From Misgurnus anguillicaudatus (lineage: Eukaryota > Chordata > Actinopteri > Cypriniformes > Cobitidae): 64,000 bases of DNA. The notes beneath the pieces were generated by a model that saw only the letters and a list, made by a program, of their open reading frames with translations, was not told where the DNA came from and searched no databases. The stretch lies in the NCBI RefSeq assembly GCF_027580225.2, contig NW_027395276.1:2091001-2155000 (forward strand). The letters are read 5' to 3'. Shown here in pieces: positions 10,683-22,192 of the stretch (the stretch's first letter is position 1; each line of letters opens with the position of its first letter). Position numbers and translations under genes: made by a program.

Positions 10683-11647
10683 GATTGCAACTACTTACCT
10701 TAAAAAAATTGAGTAAATTGAATCAATAATTTTTTTTCAGTGTATGGACACTTTGGTCCAGTTAAAGTCAGCATGAAACCAGCTTCTGAAATGAATTAAG
10801 GCAGGGCTGGATTTGAATTTGTCCTTTGAGATATGATTGGGTCGTTTAAAGTTGGGTCGTGTTGCTATTTGCTAATCGCAGCGATCTTTTACCGGACCCC
10901 ACCCACTTGACATACCATATGAGCGGACGTAACGAGAGATCTTTTTGAGAAGGGGAGGAGATTTGTGTTTTTTAATTAAAGATTATGAGGGCACAAGCCT
11001 ACAGATAAGTAATTTGTAAAAAAAAAAAACACAATATTACAAAACAAATTACAGTTTTTCATTTTATTTTCATGGTGACTTGAATCCAATCATCAGTCAA
11101 TAAAGAATAATGACTCTCTGGAGGAGGGTCTCTATACAGAGTAAAGTAATGCCGGTTTTACACTGCAAGGATTAGCAGCACGTGAGGAGAGTGTTTGTCA
11201 TGCGTGACCACTGTGCTTTTACATCGGATGCGTTTGCAGCGCATACCGTGCAGCTTATGACCAGTACAAAAATCTCAAGTTCAAATTGCTTTTTTTTTTT
11301 TTTTTTACATATTTTTATGAGCAAAACATCTTCAAGATTCCTTTTACTGTCAATGTAGTTTATATAAATGATTTGTGTAATCCACAATGTTTTTGTGCTG
11401 TTCTGGTCCGTGTAATGACCGATATAGACATATTTACACAATACACAATTACAGGATAGACATAAGAAGCCCATGGCTTTTGAGATTTTTTGATAAAAGA
11501 AAAGGGTTCACTCAGTGACAGCATTATGCAATTGTTCCTCTCCAGCAGTAACTTATAACCATGAGATTTAAATTGATAGATTTATCTTTGTCTCTGAAGG
11601 TTATTAAGAAAGATGAGGATTTATTTTAGTGCTGGGCAGAGAGTTAA

Positions 11648-11884
11648 AGGCGGAGTCCAAGATGTTTGAAAGCCAATGTTGATATTTGAAATCACCTAAA
11701 CAAACACGCCCCTACCCCAATAGAATCTGGACCTTCTGTTGATAGACCCGCACCACACATACGCAACCCGGCAAGGATGTTGGTTAGTAGACACGCTCCT
11801 TACTGCTGATTGGCTATAAGTGTGTTTTGGTAGTCGGCCCGTCTCCTTTTCCAAAGCGTTTTTCAAACATCGGGGACTCCGCCT
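11648..11884. mobile_element. TTAA-flanked MITE family T2, copy 1
   Basis: The ends are AGGCGGAGTCCAAGATGTTT and AAACATCGGGGACTCCGCCT, flanked by TTAA at 11644-11647 and 11885-11888. A second copy is at 18621-18860; both share AAAGCCAATGTTGATATTTG and CCCCAATAGAATCTGGACCT. Confidence 0.85.
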
Positions 11885-12004
11885 TTAATGACAACGCATT
11901 CTTCTGGTAACAGTGTGTTTTTAAATATTTAATTGCTTTCTTTTAAATTGCTGAAAGTCATACGGACTACCGGCACATCCGGGAACTTGACTGTAAATTT
12001 TGTC

Positions 12005-12712
12005 ACCGGCCCTTTTTGGGGGAAAACAAACTAGACTTCTCATGGACTTCCATACAAAATAGCGGAACAAAGCAACGTTTGTACACAGCCGGCAGGCGTA
12101 AATAACTTATGAAATCACTCAGATTAAACATGTTGAGTAATTATCTGTCCACCCCGCCTGTCATAGAGCGCGAAAGATACATTAACACATTCAATTTGGT
12201 CAATATAAAAACATGTCCCTTTCATTCTCCCAGCATCAAATTTGTGTAACAACGCTATCCAGTGATCGCTGGAAAATCACTAAGGCTAGTTGTATGGCTG
12301 GACGGAAAAGTGCACTCAGTACTCTACATATAAAGACATAATATATACAGTATATACGAAAGTAACTTTCAAATACGAAGTAAAATCATTCACTGGCTTC
12401 CCTGTTGACTCGATTACGTATGAGTAAATGTCCGGGTAGGCCAATGGGGAGCGTTGTTACACAAATTTGACGCTGTGAGAATGAAAGGGACATGTTTTTA
12501 TACTGACCAAATGAAACGTGTTAATGTATCTTTCGCGCTCTATAGCAGGCAGGGTGGACATATAACTCAACATCTTTAATCTGAGTGATTTCTTAAATTA
12601 TTTACACCTGCTGGGTGTGTACGAATGTTGCTTCGTTCCGCTACTTTGTATGGAAGTCAATGGGAAGTCTAGTTTGTTTTCCCCCAAAAGTGGGCGTGAA
12701 CCTGTTCAGAGA
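12005..12712. repeat. Long inverted repeat with ~250-bp arms
   Basis: The left arm contains GGGGGAAAACAAACTAGACT, AGCGCGAAAGATACATTAAC and AACATGTCCCTTTCATTCTC. The right arm near 12450-12700 contains their complements (GAGAATGAAAGGGACATGTT, GTTAATGTATCTTTCGCGCT, AGTCTAGTTTGTTTTCCCCC). The central spacer is about 190 bp. It is probably a foldback-type non-autonomous DNA transposon; the exact ends and target duplication are not clear. Confidence 0.8.
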
Positions 12713-12734
12713 CATTCTATGATGTTTTTTTTTT

Positions 12735-13030
12735 TTAAAGAAATTACAAACATTTATAAAAAGAACAAAGTTGCACATAAGTAAGGCCTAAAATTAGCAT
12801 TAGTTACAGAAATCAAATCACATGACTCATAACACTGTCTTTATTGTATGAATTAAATATAATTAGTAGTTTTTAGAGCTTCAGAAGTGATTTTCTCTTT
12901 GTCTTGGGTGGTTTGATTAACATTAATGACACAGACTTGAGTAGGTTAATTGAGGTTACTGTCTCTTTAAGAGAAGCACAAGATATAAACAAATGTTTTT
13001 ATTGGAAAAAGAATATTGTGGAGATTTATC
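12735..13030 (+). repeat. Dispersed repeat F, copy 1
   Basis: It shares ACAAACATTTATAAAAAGAA, TTAATGACACAGACTTGAGT and ACAAATGTTTTTATTGGAAA with copies at 33628-33920 (diverged) and 62515-62880. The 62.5-kb copy also has a terminus-like start (AGGGGTGTGTGACGGATAAA), suggesting a hAT-related element of which this is an internal fragment. Confidence 0.7.
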
Positions 13031-13281
13031 TCCTCCTCTGTCCTTTTCTTCTTTCCATTTTCGGCACCAGAGGTATACATACTTTTTTGTGACATGGCTT
13101 ATCATTTATTTCAGTTACGTTACGGCGCGAATTGTCAATGCACGCGAGTTGTCTATATTGCTCATGACTCAAACGCTAGCAATGCAGACACACAGCAGAA
13201 TTTTTGGTCTTGAATTATTCATTTATTCATTCGTATTCATGTATTCATTTATATTACTTGTTTAAGTTATTTAATTGTAAA

Positions 13282-13390
13282 AAAAATTATTGGGGGGGCC
13301 CCTGGTGGTCACGGGGCCCCAAGCAGCCGCTTAGTTCGCTTATGCCTTGGGCCGGCCTTGCCACCGGCGAAACAATCACTGCTTCAGCGC
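13282..13390 (+). repeat. Fragment of a GC-rich transposon (GGGGCCCC...GGGCCGGCCTTG)
   Basis: GGTGGTCACGGGGCCCCAAG and GCCTTGGGCCGGCCTTG resemble an end of a hAT-type element seen in fish genomes (CAGGGCCGGCCC terminus). Only one end is visible, so assignment is tentative. Confidence 0.45.
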
Positions 13391-13924
13391 CGCTTTTGCA
13401 ATGTGAGTACTAGCTACTGCTATTTGATAACATGGGCGGCAAAAAAAACATGTGCTGCTCACACGTGCGGTGTGAAGCTGGCATAAGGCGCTTGTTATAC
13501 TGTACGCATGTGCAGTAGCTAAAGCAACAAAAGAAACAAAAGTTATGGTTCAGTTTATTTAGATGAAAGGTTTAATTGTTGGTCAGAAATATTTTGTTTA
13601 TTTGTGATTTTAGCACACGATTTTAGAGATATTTGCCTTTCCCCATTCAAGTAGATAGGACTTTAGTCTTGCATGACTGAAATAACGTTGCAAACATGGC
13701 CGCCTAGTGATGCGACTTCCTTAAAGGGGCTATGTTCTCACTAACAGAAATATCATGATAACCAAATTTGCGAGGGCATTATACTGATCCTCAATAGATA
13801 AAAATGCTAAATAATCTTCACTCTGTGACGGTTAGGATTAGGAATTGAAAATACCACTTGCCTGTTATAAAAGCAATAAAAGTCGATAAAATGACCTCAC
13901 TAATATACTCGATGTGTATTGCAG

Positions 13925-14068
13925 GTCCTGAAGGCTGTAACCTCTTCATCTATCACCTGCCGCAGGAGTTTGGCGATAATGAACTGATGCAGATGTTTCT
14001 TCCATTCGGCTCCGTCATCTCTTCGAAGGTGTTCATGGACCGAGCGACCAATCAGAGCAAGTGTTTCG
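13925..14068 (+). CDS. celf5: CELF5 exon, first two thirds of RRM3
   Basis: This 144-nt exon has acceptor TTGCAG (to 13924) and donor CGGTCAGA (GT at 14069). It encodes [37 protein letters not shown], then [11 protein letters not shown] and the first base of Gly. RNP2 is LFIYHL at residues 6-11 of the exon, and the first half of RNP1 is KCF at the end. RRM3 of CELF proteins binds GU-rich elements in introns and 3'UTRs. [14 protein letters not shown] and [12 protein letters not shown] agree with CELF5 (recalled: [29 protein letters not shown]); CELF3 has VPFGHVISAKVFVD here. Reading continues into the intron for about 30 codons before a stop, which is not coding. Confidence 0.96.
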
Positions 14069-15298
14069 GTCAGACACACCTCTCCACAGATGCACTTACA
14101 TAGAGTCTGTTTATCAAGTACCTATGATATATTTATATGGATCTTTACTTTATACATTTTACCGGGTGAGATGGTAACTAACCAATTTTATTTATCAGCA
14201 TAATAAATTTTTGATGTATATTATACAGTCGGTGCTTGGTGAATTTTAATTTCAGACCCTGTGTGCGATGCATTCGATAATACACCAGAGCCCTTGTGTG
14301 TTTGTATTAAGGTTTAATGAAGGTTTATTGGACCTCTTATTCACCCCAAAAGCCCTTGACTGTCTGCACTGCCATATTTATATTCATTCACTGCACAGCC
14401 GAAATCACATTGTATGCGTCTCTCCAATCTCTATCTCTCTTCGCCATTAGTCTAATTTGATTCAGACATGGCGGTGTGAACGGTTACCTTAGGGATTTGA
14501 TGTCTAGGTCCTTCCACGTGAATTCGAAATGAGTAACTTTGACTGACACCTTTGGACTTCAGGGCCCTAATGTGGTCATACTGCAGGGATTGGTGTGCAC
14601 AAAACATTCACACCTAAACACCACACTAAACTTATTACGGTGTTTCTGCAGTAATCTATAGGGTAAAGCAAGCCGCCTTCGAGCTCAGACCTTTAAGCGT
14701 AACATTTTATGACCCCATGTTCTCTTCAGGGCTCGCTAGATGATGTGAAGTAAAGCGAGGCAGTGTGATGCTCTGGTTTTACTCGGGGTAGATATATTTG
14801 GCAGGTAGGACTGCTTTGCACTATTTATACGAACGGTGGAGAGGCAGGGAGAAATGTGAAAATGTCGAGCTGTGTCTTGAACAGAAGACGAGGAAGCCAA
14901 ACAACTTCGCAAGCGTTAAAGAATTTGTTTACTGATTAACACAATCAGGATTTAGAGGATCAGTTTAATCATTTTTGTTTTACTGTAGATATTGAGATTA
15001 CGTGGTGTTTTATTTGTCACTGTTAAAGCCACAATAGATGCATTCCAATTGAAGGATGCGTCCTCCGTAGGCTCTATTCGAAGGCCAATGACGAAATGCG
15101 ATATGTTTACTTTATATAAAAAAGAGAAAATGTGACTTGGTTATTAACGATTCGGAGGCTCAGCCAAAAGTCTTCAGATGTGGCCTCTAAATGCATCCTT
15201 CGTTTCCCGTTAAATGAAAGATCTATCAGATGGCTCCTTCAAACCACTGGCTATCCCAAGATACAGTGCGTGTAGTTAAATAAAACTGTATATTTTAA

Positions 15299-16522
15299 AG
15301 GGATAGTTCACCGAAAAAATGAAAATAATGTAATTAGCGAGACTAAAGTCACGTGACTGCAGTGACGCGACTGACGTGTTATCCTCAGTTATCCTTTTTT
15401 TTTCAAACTTACAACTTCAAAAAAAAACAGCTGGGGCACACCAGATAACACGTCAGCGCGTCGTACGTTATCCGCTAGTGATGTGCGGGTCTGCGTTTTT
15501 TCCAACCCGTGGGTCCCGCTTTTATGAAATATTTGACCCGCCCCCAACACTGTATCTATTTTTACAACCCGCACCGCCCCGTGCCTGCGACCATTAAAAT
15601 AGACATACTAGGCATTTGTAATGTAAATAAAAAGAGGCTTTATTTTTAGCCTAAAAGTGCTTGGAAACAGCCATTAGATTGCATCGCCCTGTAAAGTGGC
15701 AACGACATACGCGAATGAACCATTGAAACCAGCATGGTCATATTAATATAGAGATAGGCTAATGATAAACATTTTCAACATTTACAAAGCAGCGTTTGTA
15801 TTATCTATTCACAAATTCCCTACCTTAATCTTTCCTGCAGATCGTCTTTCATCTTTTATTTCTCCGTTTGTTTTGTTGTTGTGGCCGGCAGCGGGAGCTA
15901 CTTGGCGCTTCCGTGACGTGACGCCAAAGGTTTGCGGAAGTTACGTTGCCACGTAGGCCTACGTAATTTAACCCTATCAAATAACGTAATAAAATATAAA
16001 TATATATATATATATATTCCCAAATTTTTAATATATATGCTACAGGGAATTAGACGCAACATATCTGTTTTTTAATTTTGTTTTTAATGACTTACAAATT
16101 CTTTGCCCGCCCCAACCCGACCCGCAGGTTACCCAAGGGGGCCGCGGGTTACGAGACGACCCGCGCATCACTATCATCTGCGTCACTGCAGTCAAGTGAC
16201 TTTAGTCTTGCGCATGCGCTTCACTACAGACGCGGAAGAGAAGACAATGCTGAATAAAGTCGTAATTTTTTTTATTTTTGAACCAAAATGTATTTTCGAT
16301 GCTTCAACTCATTCTAACTGACCCACTGATGTCACATGGTCTACTTTGATGATGTTTTATTACCTTTCTGGACATGGACAGTATACCGTACATAGATTTT
16401 TAATAAAGGGTGTACAAACTCTCGGACTAAATCTAAAACATCTTAAACTGTTTTTACGAATTTGGAACGACATGAGCACAAGTCATTAATGACATATTTT
16501 CATTTTTGGGTGAACTATCCCT
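15299..16522. mobile_element. TTAA-flanked element with AGGGATAGTTCACC termini, hosting a hAT-like insert
   Basis: The termini are AGGGATAGTTCACCGAAAAA and, inverted, TTTTTGGGTGAACTATCCCT, with TTAA at 15295-15298 and 16523-16526. The second-level arms are AGACTAAAGTCACGTGACTG and its near complement near 16190. The centre is occupied by the hAT-like element at 15476. Confidence 0.85.
15476..16173. mobile_element. hAT-like element with TAGTGATG(C/T)GCGGGT ends
   Basis: The ends are TAGTGATGTGCGGGTCTGCG and GACGACCCGCGCATCACTA. The flanking octamers TTATCCGC and TCATCTGC match at six of eight positions, consistent with an old hAT 8-bp duplication. CCCGACCCGCAGGTTACCC near the right end is mirrored by CAACCCGTGGGTCCCGC on the left. 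It contains an (AT)n run at 15997-16016. Confidence 0.7.
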
Positions 16523-16539
16523 TTAAGTATTATCCACTT

Positions 16540-16985
16540 TGTGGACTTATTCCGATATCTCTGATGAACCCAATACGGAAGGGACTTAAATTGCAGTTAA
16601 TCGACTGGCCACTAGAGGCAGGCTCCAAAAGTGAGTCAATTCCCATAGACCCCCATGTTAAAATGCCCAACTTTACAACAGAAATAAATATGTTACAAAA
16701 CTTTTTTTGTTTATATTGCTATTTTTTCCCTTCATGACAACTTAAAGTTCTGCATAATTAAGGGCGTGGCCACTTGAGTGACGAATTAACTACCACTGCT
16801 GTCCCCAGCCACCTTCACCCACATCCTGCCCCTTTACCCATTTTCGTTTATTTGCGAGTGATGCATGGTGACACGCTGCCAAGATGGCGACAGCAGGCAC
16901 CGCCTACTATTGCCTTCAAAAAAGCTCCTCACAAACCTATGGGTAACGTCACAGACACTACGTCCATATTTTTTACAGTCTATGG
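16540..16985 (+). repeat. Dispersed repeat (AACTGCA..TCGACTGGCC), copy 1
   Basis: GGACTTAAATTGCAGTTAAT, CGACTGGCCACTAGAGGCAG and GACACTACGTCCATATTTTT are shared with a fish interspersed repeat. A second copy begins at about 63940 at the window edge. No coding domain is seen. Confidence 0.6.
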
Positions 16986-17535
16986 ACTTTCGCTGCATCC
17001 TTCGAAGACAGAGTAGCGCCTTTAAAGCATGCATCCTTTGTAGGATCCAGCCCTTGAATTGGGATGCACCCACAATGTCATTTTCGTTCGCAACTAGAGG
17101 TTGCAAAACACTAGCTTGATGACGAGGTGAAAGAGCTTTGAATGATGGGAGTTGTAGTCTTATCTCCACTGCAGATGAAAATCAATCCGAAGGGACACAC
17201 AAACGATGTTCATAATGCCGTACTGAAATAAAGTTTCATAACCGTTACGTTATAACATTTTTGTATAATTTTTTATATATTTTTTATATAAAGGAAAATT
17301 ATAAATGAATATAGCGTATTTCCGTCATCCGCTGTAAAATCAGTCTTTTAGATGAAAAAGAGTCTGAAGGTAAAGAACACAACCACAGAGTTTGAGTTTA
17401 ATATACCGTCTCATATTCGGTTTGATACACAGTGAGGACTGTATCTTTGAATGTGACTGTTAAAGTACCGTAACTTTCTCAACTTTCTGTGTGTAGCAGC
17501 ATCATTATGGTTTATTTCATCTTTTATCTCTGCAG

Positions 17536-17663
17536 GGTTTGTGAGCTTTGATAATCCTGCCAGTGCTCAAACTGCCATCCAGGCCATGAACGGTTTCCAG
17601 ATCGGCATGAAGCGTTTGAAAGTGCAGCTTAAGCGACCGAAGGACGCCAGCCGTCCATACTGA
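17536..17663 (+). CDS. celf5: CELF5 terminal coding exon (end of RRM3 and C-terminus)
   Basis: The acceptor is CTCTGCAG (to 17535). It completes Gly, encodes 41 further residues, and ends at TGA 17661-17663. The protein reads [45 protein letters not shown] completes RNP1 (KCFGFVSF across the junction), and the K/R-rich strand and PY ending are the invariant C-terminus of CELF proteins. Together the four exons give about 190 residues of a protein usually near 480 residues long. The exon continues 44 nt as 3'UTR to a strong donor AG|GTAAGT at 17708, so the gene has a 3'UTR intron close behind the stop. Confidence 0.96.
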
Positions 17664-17824
17664 CCAGAATCGGAGCGGCACTTGTGCACTTGTCACACAT
17701 CAGAGAGGTAAGTCACTTTAAAGCTATTCTTTGCTTTTAAGAGACCCATTACATATCCATATTGGTTCCTTATTATTCATTATCCGGTATCAGCCAATAT
17801 TAGAATTTTTTACCTGCAGTTTAA

Positions 17825-19424
17825 GTGACCCTGGACCACAAAGGCTTAAGTCTTTAGGGTCAAATGTTTTAAAGTCAGATTTATACATCATCTGAATAAA
17901 TAAGTTGGTATTTGTGTGATAGGATGATATTTGGGTGGCATTTGAAAATCTGGAATCTGAGGGTGCAAAAAAATTAAAGCATTTAAAGTGGTACAAATGA
18001 AGTCCTTACGAACACGTATTAATAATTAAGCTAACGTTACTGTGTACTACATAATGTATACAATGTTAACTACAGTTTGGCTATCAAACCTCTCTTCACA
18101 TAGCGGTGATCCATGATCGCCTTCTGTCCTCATCTTTAGGAAACCAAAACATTTGTTATTTTCGACAAGATATTTGTTCCAGAGTTCAGTTTAGCCACTA
18201 GTCAGACCATTAAACAAACAGAGACCGGAAGTTAAGTTTCGCTCAGACACGTAACCACGACCACGCATGTGCGCCGATGAAACCATCTATTGGGAGCCAG
18301 TTGTTATCGCAGAAATAATCCCTGACAGTGTGATCAGGACCCGACGCGAAGTGGCTAATTTATAACATTTATTACATTTGGTAATTTATAACAAATTAGC
18401 AAATAAAATATCCGCAAGAAAAATTTTAAACCGTTTATTTTCGGTTTTAAGATGAGACGACGTTCAAATGTCACAAATGCACTATTTGGTTTAATTATTT
18501 GTAAATATAATGAAATATATGTCATTAAAAGATATATTTATATTTAATTTTTGTCTAATATTAAACTGTACATGTCAAAATGATTTACAGCATCTGGTTT
18601 ACCGTGTCTATTAGTTTTAAAGGCGGGGTGCATGATCTCTGAAAGCCAATGTTGATATTTGAAATCACCTAAACAAACACGCCCCTACCCCAATAGAATC
18701 TGGACCTTCTTTTGATAGACCCGCCCCACACATACACATTCCAGACAACGATGTCGGTTAGTAGACACGCCCCTTACTGCTGATTGGTTACAAGTGTGTT
18801 TTGGTAGTCACCCCGACTCCCTTTTCCAAAGTGTTTTTCAAAAATCATGCACCCCACCTTTAAGCGTTTGTTATCTAAGATTATGTTGTGACTGGCCAAT
18901 CAGAATCAAGCATTCCAACAAGCCATGTAATAATGATAAATACATTTTTATATAAAATTTTACGGTAAGAAATCGACAAAAATATCTTCATGGATCTTTA
19001 TTTGATATTCTAATCATTTTTGGCATTAAAAATAAATTTTGCAAGATGAAAACCACTATTTTCTGTTACAAACTTTCACATAGCATCTTTAGATTATAAT
19101 AACATTAAACATTCAAATCCATAATTAGGTTTTTAAAGATTTATTATAAAAACGATTTATTTTTTGCAAAATAAGAAAATAGTAGAAAAGGAGGAGTGGC
19201 GTTTATCGCGTTTTGGGAAAAAGGGAGAAAAGATGACAGAATAACAAGGCGGATATTGGATTTTGCGTAAAATGAAGAATTTACTTTTAAATACTGACCT
19301 GATATAATACTGATTTTGGCAGTAACTCATTTTTTTCAAAAATGCCGTTTATCACGTTTTTGAACCAAACTCTTCAAATATACCCGTGCTACTTATGACT
19401 TACTATTGTGGTCCAGGGTTACAT
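17825..19424. mobile_element. Element G (GTGACCCTGGACCACAA ends), copy 1, interrupted
   Basis: It begins GTGACCCTGGACCACAAAGG and ends TTGTGGTCCAGGGTTACA. The left part has TTTATACATCATCTGAATAA and AATCTGGAATCTGAGGGTGC. The right part has AAATATCTTCATGGATCTTT. A compact complete copy is at 38029-38376, so about 1 kb (roughly 18020-18960) here is inserted material, including the T2 element at 18621. Confidence 0.8.
18621..18860. mobile_element. TTAA-flanked MITE family T2, copy 2
   Basis: The ends are AGGCGGGGTGCATGATCTCT and AAATCATGCACCCCACCT, with TTAA at 18617-18620 and 18861-18864. Its body matches 11648-11884, including CACCTAAACAAACACGCCCC. Confidence 0.85.
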
Positions 19425-21243
19425 ATTAGTATAAAAGTAGACAATATTAAAGCTAATTGCGCAACATAGAAAGTATTAGAAGTCACTTATATTTTTGCTG
19501 TTCATAATATTTTCCTGATGCTTGATTTCACTTTAAATATGCAAAAATCTAGACTGAAGCTGTATTGCATATACAGCATTTCTAGCAAAACTTCAATCAA
19601 TGTATAATATTAGCCTTTATATAGCCATTATATATGCAATTATCGCTATTGGGCGAAATTTCTGCACACAGTAGGCACTTCCCACTTTAAAAGGTGAAAA
19701 CTTCTGCAGATATAGCAAGTCTTGCAAACACTGAACTGTTTTCTTGAAGTGAAGAGGGTGATGAAATCTTTCAGCGCACCTGCATCATGTCAACTTCTCA
19801 GTGCCTCCATCATGTTTAATGTGATGTCAAAAGCTCGGGCCTGTGGCTCCGCTCGAGTTTAGCTTCACACGCCGCTTGCTGTGACTGATGCCTCCTGGTT
19901 TGACATCCAGATATCAAGCTGTCAGCATGTAGCAGAGCTTTTCCCCCATGTGTCTGTCTCCCGAGTCGAGCTCTGACATTTCTCTCTCTCTTTCTCCGGC
20001 AGGTTTTGAACAGTTGTAGTCTTGATGTTTTGACGGATGGAAACTTTTCTTGAAAAACCAACACACGAAAAAAGACTTAAATAAAAAACAACAACACCAA
20101 ACACACAACCAAGCGTACGGAGTGAGAAATCAAGCGCACGAGGGAGTTCGGGAGAAACATATCGCATTTAACTTAAGCACGTTTTCACCACGATGAAAGA
20201 ACGGCGTAACGGGGGACAACGACGTGGGAGGAAATGAGGACAAAACAAACAAACAAACTGAAACTTTTTTTCTTTCTCTCTTTGGAAAAACAATACATAC
20301 CGAACACTTTGGAAGAACAGCAGTGCATGGCCGCAACTTGTAGAGAAACGACTGACTTAGAAGCAAAAGAAGAATTCATGCACATATCAAAAGACGATCT
20401 TCTAACGGAAACCGTCAGTCACTGCTTTTACTTCTGTGGAATAATGAGGGTTTAATGTTGAAGATCCAAGGTAAACCGTCATTTGGACGGATAGCGTTCT
20501 CTCTTTCTCTCTCTTTCTCTCTCTCTATATATATATTCCCTCTCTCTTGCAGAGCTTGTGTATATGACACTGGCGCAGAATAATGAACTCTCTCTCACCC
20601 GTAGGGACCTGAGGACCAAATCTTTTTATTCGATGTCGGTATCGTAAAGATGTACAATATTACCACACTGATTGATTATCTTGCATTGCATACATGCTAT
20701 TCATATAATATGCCAATTAAGAGTTAGACACAATTACTTCAGGGTGTATAATGTAGGTTTACGGGGTACGTTTTATTGAAAAACTTAGTTTCCAGGTTAC
20801 TGGAGCCAAATGGATATTGATAGATTACGTTTAGTGGGGTATTTTAGACTATTGTTATAAACTACAAAGTGTTGATACCGAATTGTTATGGGCACATTCT
20901 GAATTGCTGTTCATCGTCAAGTCTCATTTCAGAAAGTTGGATATTTTACAAAAAACAAGGGACATTGCGGTATCATTTCATTCATGCACCATTTAGAAAA
21001 AAATACAATAGCGAACACCTAGTTTGTAATTTTTGCCAAACAACAGCTATTGAGCTACGCCATTTCTCAAGGAAATGTCACTTCGGTGCACCACCAAAAC
21101 GTCTTTGAGTGGCCGTTTTAAGCTGTAATCTTTATATTTACAGCGTGACAACTTTTTATCTTAGCTTATCAAGTAGTTTACTATGTAGTGTTACTTTTAT
21201 AGTTTTTCTTGCATTGTGCCACATATTTTAGCTTGCTCACTTC

Positions 21244-21647
21244 TTAAGGGGATCGCACACCGGCCGCGCAGCTCAGCGCCACGCAGCGCCGCGTCGAGGT
21301 GCGTCGAGTCGCGTCCAGGACAACTCGGAGGTATTGTAAACCGGAAGTACACATTAAATAGCGCGAGCTTCGTCAGATGTTGCTACTTCAAAATGTAAAA
21401 TATACGTTAGCAGCCAATGTTAATCGTTAATGATTTGGGACAAATATGATGTTATTTAATGTTAAACTATGTGAGTGGCGCTGTGTAGCGCGACAGGGAT
21501 TTGAACAACTTCCTGAGTCACAGCTGGGCGGCGCGGACAGGCGCCACCTGGCGGCGCTGATGTGCGTATACTCATAAAAAGCAATGTGTTCGATTTTTTT
21601 AGAACGGCGCGGCGCTGAGCTGCGCGGTTGGTGTGCGATCCCCTTAA
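21244..21647. mobile_element. Palindromic GC-rich element (GGGGATCGCACACC ends)
   Basis: The ends are TTAAGGGGATCGCACACCGG and, inverted, GGTGTGCGATCCCCTTAA. CGGCCGCGCAGCTCAGCGCC on the left mirrors GGCGCTGAGCTGCGCGG on the right. TTAA on both sides could be the target. It resembles the Harbinger-like GGGGCC family in design. CpG-rich, no coding. Confidence 0.8.
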
Positions 21648-21834
21648 GTTATGTTTTTGGGCCGTTTGTGCCTTTATTTGGACAGAATAGTTGGTGTTGG
21701 GTGGAAATAGGCGAGGCGGGAATCAAACTTGGGAGCACGCTGGTGCTAAACTAGCTTGCCTACTTCTAATGCTATACATTTTGTGTAGTGTCCAAACATA
21801 TTGTTGTTAAAAAATTTTTATTGCTAAATATGTA

Positions 21835-21970
21835 CCTCGGCTGTCATTGGGGTACCCTTCAAAAAGGTCCTAAAATGTACCGTTAGGTATAGATACTGTA
21901 TGTATACACTTGATACCATTATGTACCTTTAATAAGCTCTTGCTGGTACCAATATGTACCTCTGAAGTAC
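21835..21970 (+). repeat. GTACC-rich transposon fragment, copy 1
   Basis: GGGGTACCCTTCAAAAAGGT and repeated AATATGTACCT motifs recur at 29165-29285 and 31545-31680. It is the recognisable end of a common cyprinid DNA transposon. Confidence 0.55.
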
Positions 21971-22192
21971 TAATATGTGACCCATGCTGGCAAAATGAGA
22001 CGAAATTAGAAAATTTTCAAAAATGAGTTTAAAAAATATCAAAACGATGTATGATTTGTTATAATCTGACAAAAATGACAGAACTACACATGTTTGAAGT
22101 TGACAGAGTTAAATTAAGATCTGGGTTCAAAAGCAAAATCCCCAAATCTATACCTTAAAATCACAGGTAAAACTAATAGATTTAACCAACCC

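Larger units (their letters stand above)
10268..10742. mobile_element. Hairpin MITE family B, copy 1, with a nested element
   Basis: The ends are CACTGAAAAAAAATGATTCA and TTTTTTTTCAGTG, with TA on both sides. The arms read AAGGTAAGTGGTTGCAATCA and its complement. Uninterrupted copies lie at 33989-34205 and 34605-34809, and show that 10418-10682 is a later insertion in the right arm. Confidence 0.85.
9486..13924 (+). other. celf5: celf5 intron between linker and RRM3, remaining sequence
   Basis: The 4.4-kb intron is bounded by GTGAAC and TTGCAG. It contains the repeat copies listed at 9845, 10268, 11648, 12005, 12735 and 13282. Segments 9486-9844, 10743-11643 and 13391-13924 hold no gene or recognised regulatory site; 11290-11307 is a T-rich run. 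Confidence 0.75.
15035..17080. mobile_element. Outer element with GATGCATTCCAATTGAAGGA-type ends, interrupted by two others
   Basis: The left end has GCATTCCAATTGAAGGATGC and TCCTCCGTAGGC. The right end has the matching inverted series CATCCTTTGTAGGATCC and CTTGAATTGGGATGCACC. TTCGAAGG occurs near both ends. The middle is replaced by the TTAA-flanked element at 15299-16522 and the repeat at 16540-16985. The limits are approximate. Confidence 0.6.
14069..17535 (+). other. celf5: celf5 intron splitting RRM3, remaining sequence
   Basis: This 3.5-kb intron interrupts RNP1. It holds the transposon nest at 15035-17080. Segments 14069-15034 and 17081-17535 show no gene or recognised site; 17495-17535 ends in a normal pyrimidine-rich acceptor (TTATCTCTGCAG). 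Confidence 0.75.
17708..20002 (+). other. celf5: celf5 3'UTR intron
   Basis: The donor CAGAGAG|GTAAGTCAC at 17707/17708 matches the consensus over AG|GTAAGT. The acceptor at 19981-20002 is a long pyrimidine tract (TTTCTCTCTCTCTTTCTCCG) then GCAG. The intron is 2.3 kb and holds repeat G with a nested T2 element. Sequence 19425-19980 is unrecognised. The stop codon lies only 44 nt before the junction, inside the ~50-nt limit below which nonsense-mediated decay is normally not triggered. Use of this intron is inferred from splice-site quality only. Confidence 0.7.

Noticed and set aside
14069..14103. Extension of the RRM3 reading frame beyond 14068
   Set aside because: The frame runs through the donor GTCAGA into the intron; RNP1 is completed instead by the exon at 17536.
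16834..17169. 111-codon minus-strand frame
   Set aside because: It spans the boundary of two repeats in the celf5 intron and has no recognisable domain or splice context.
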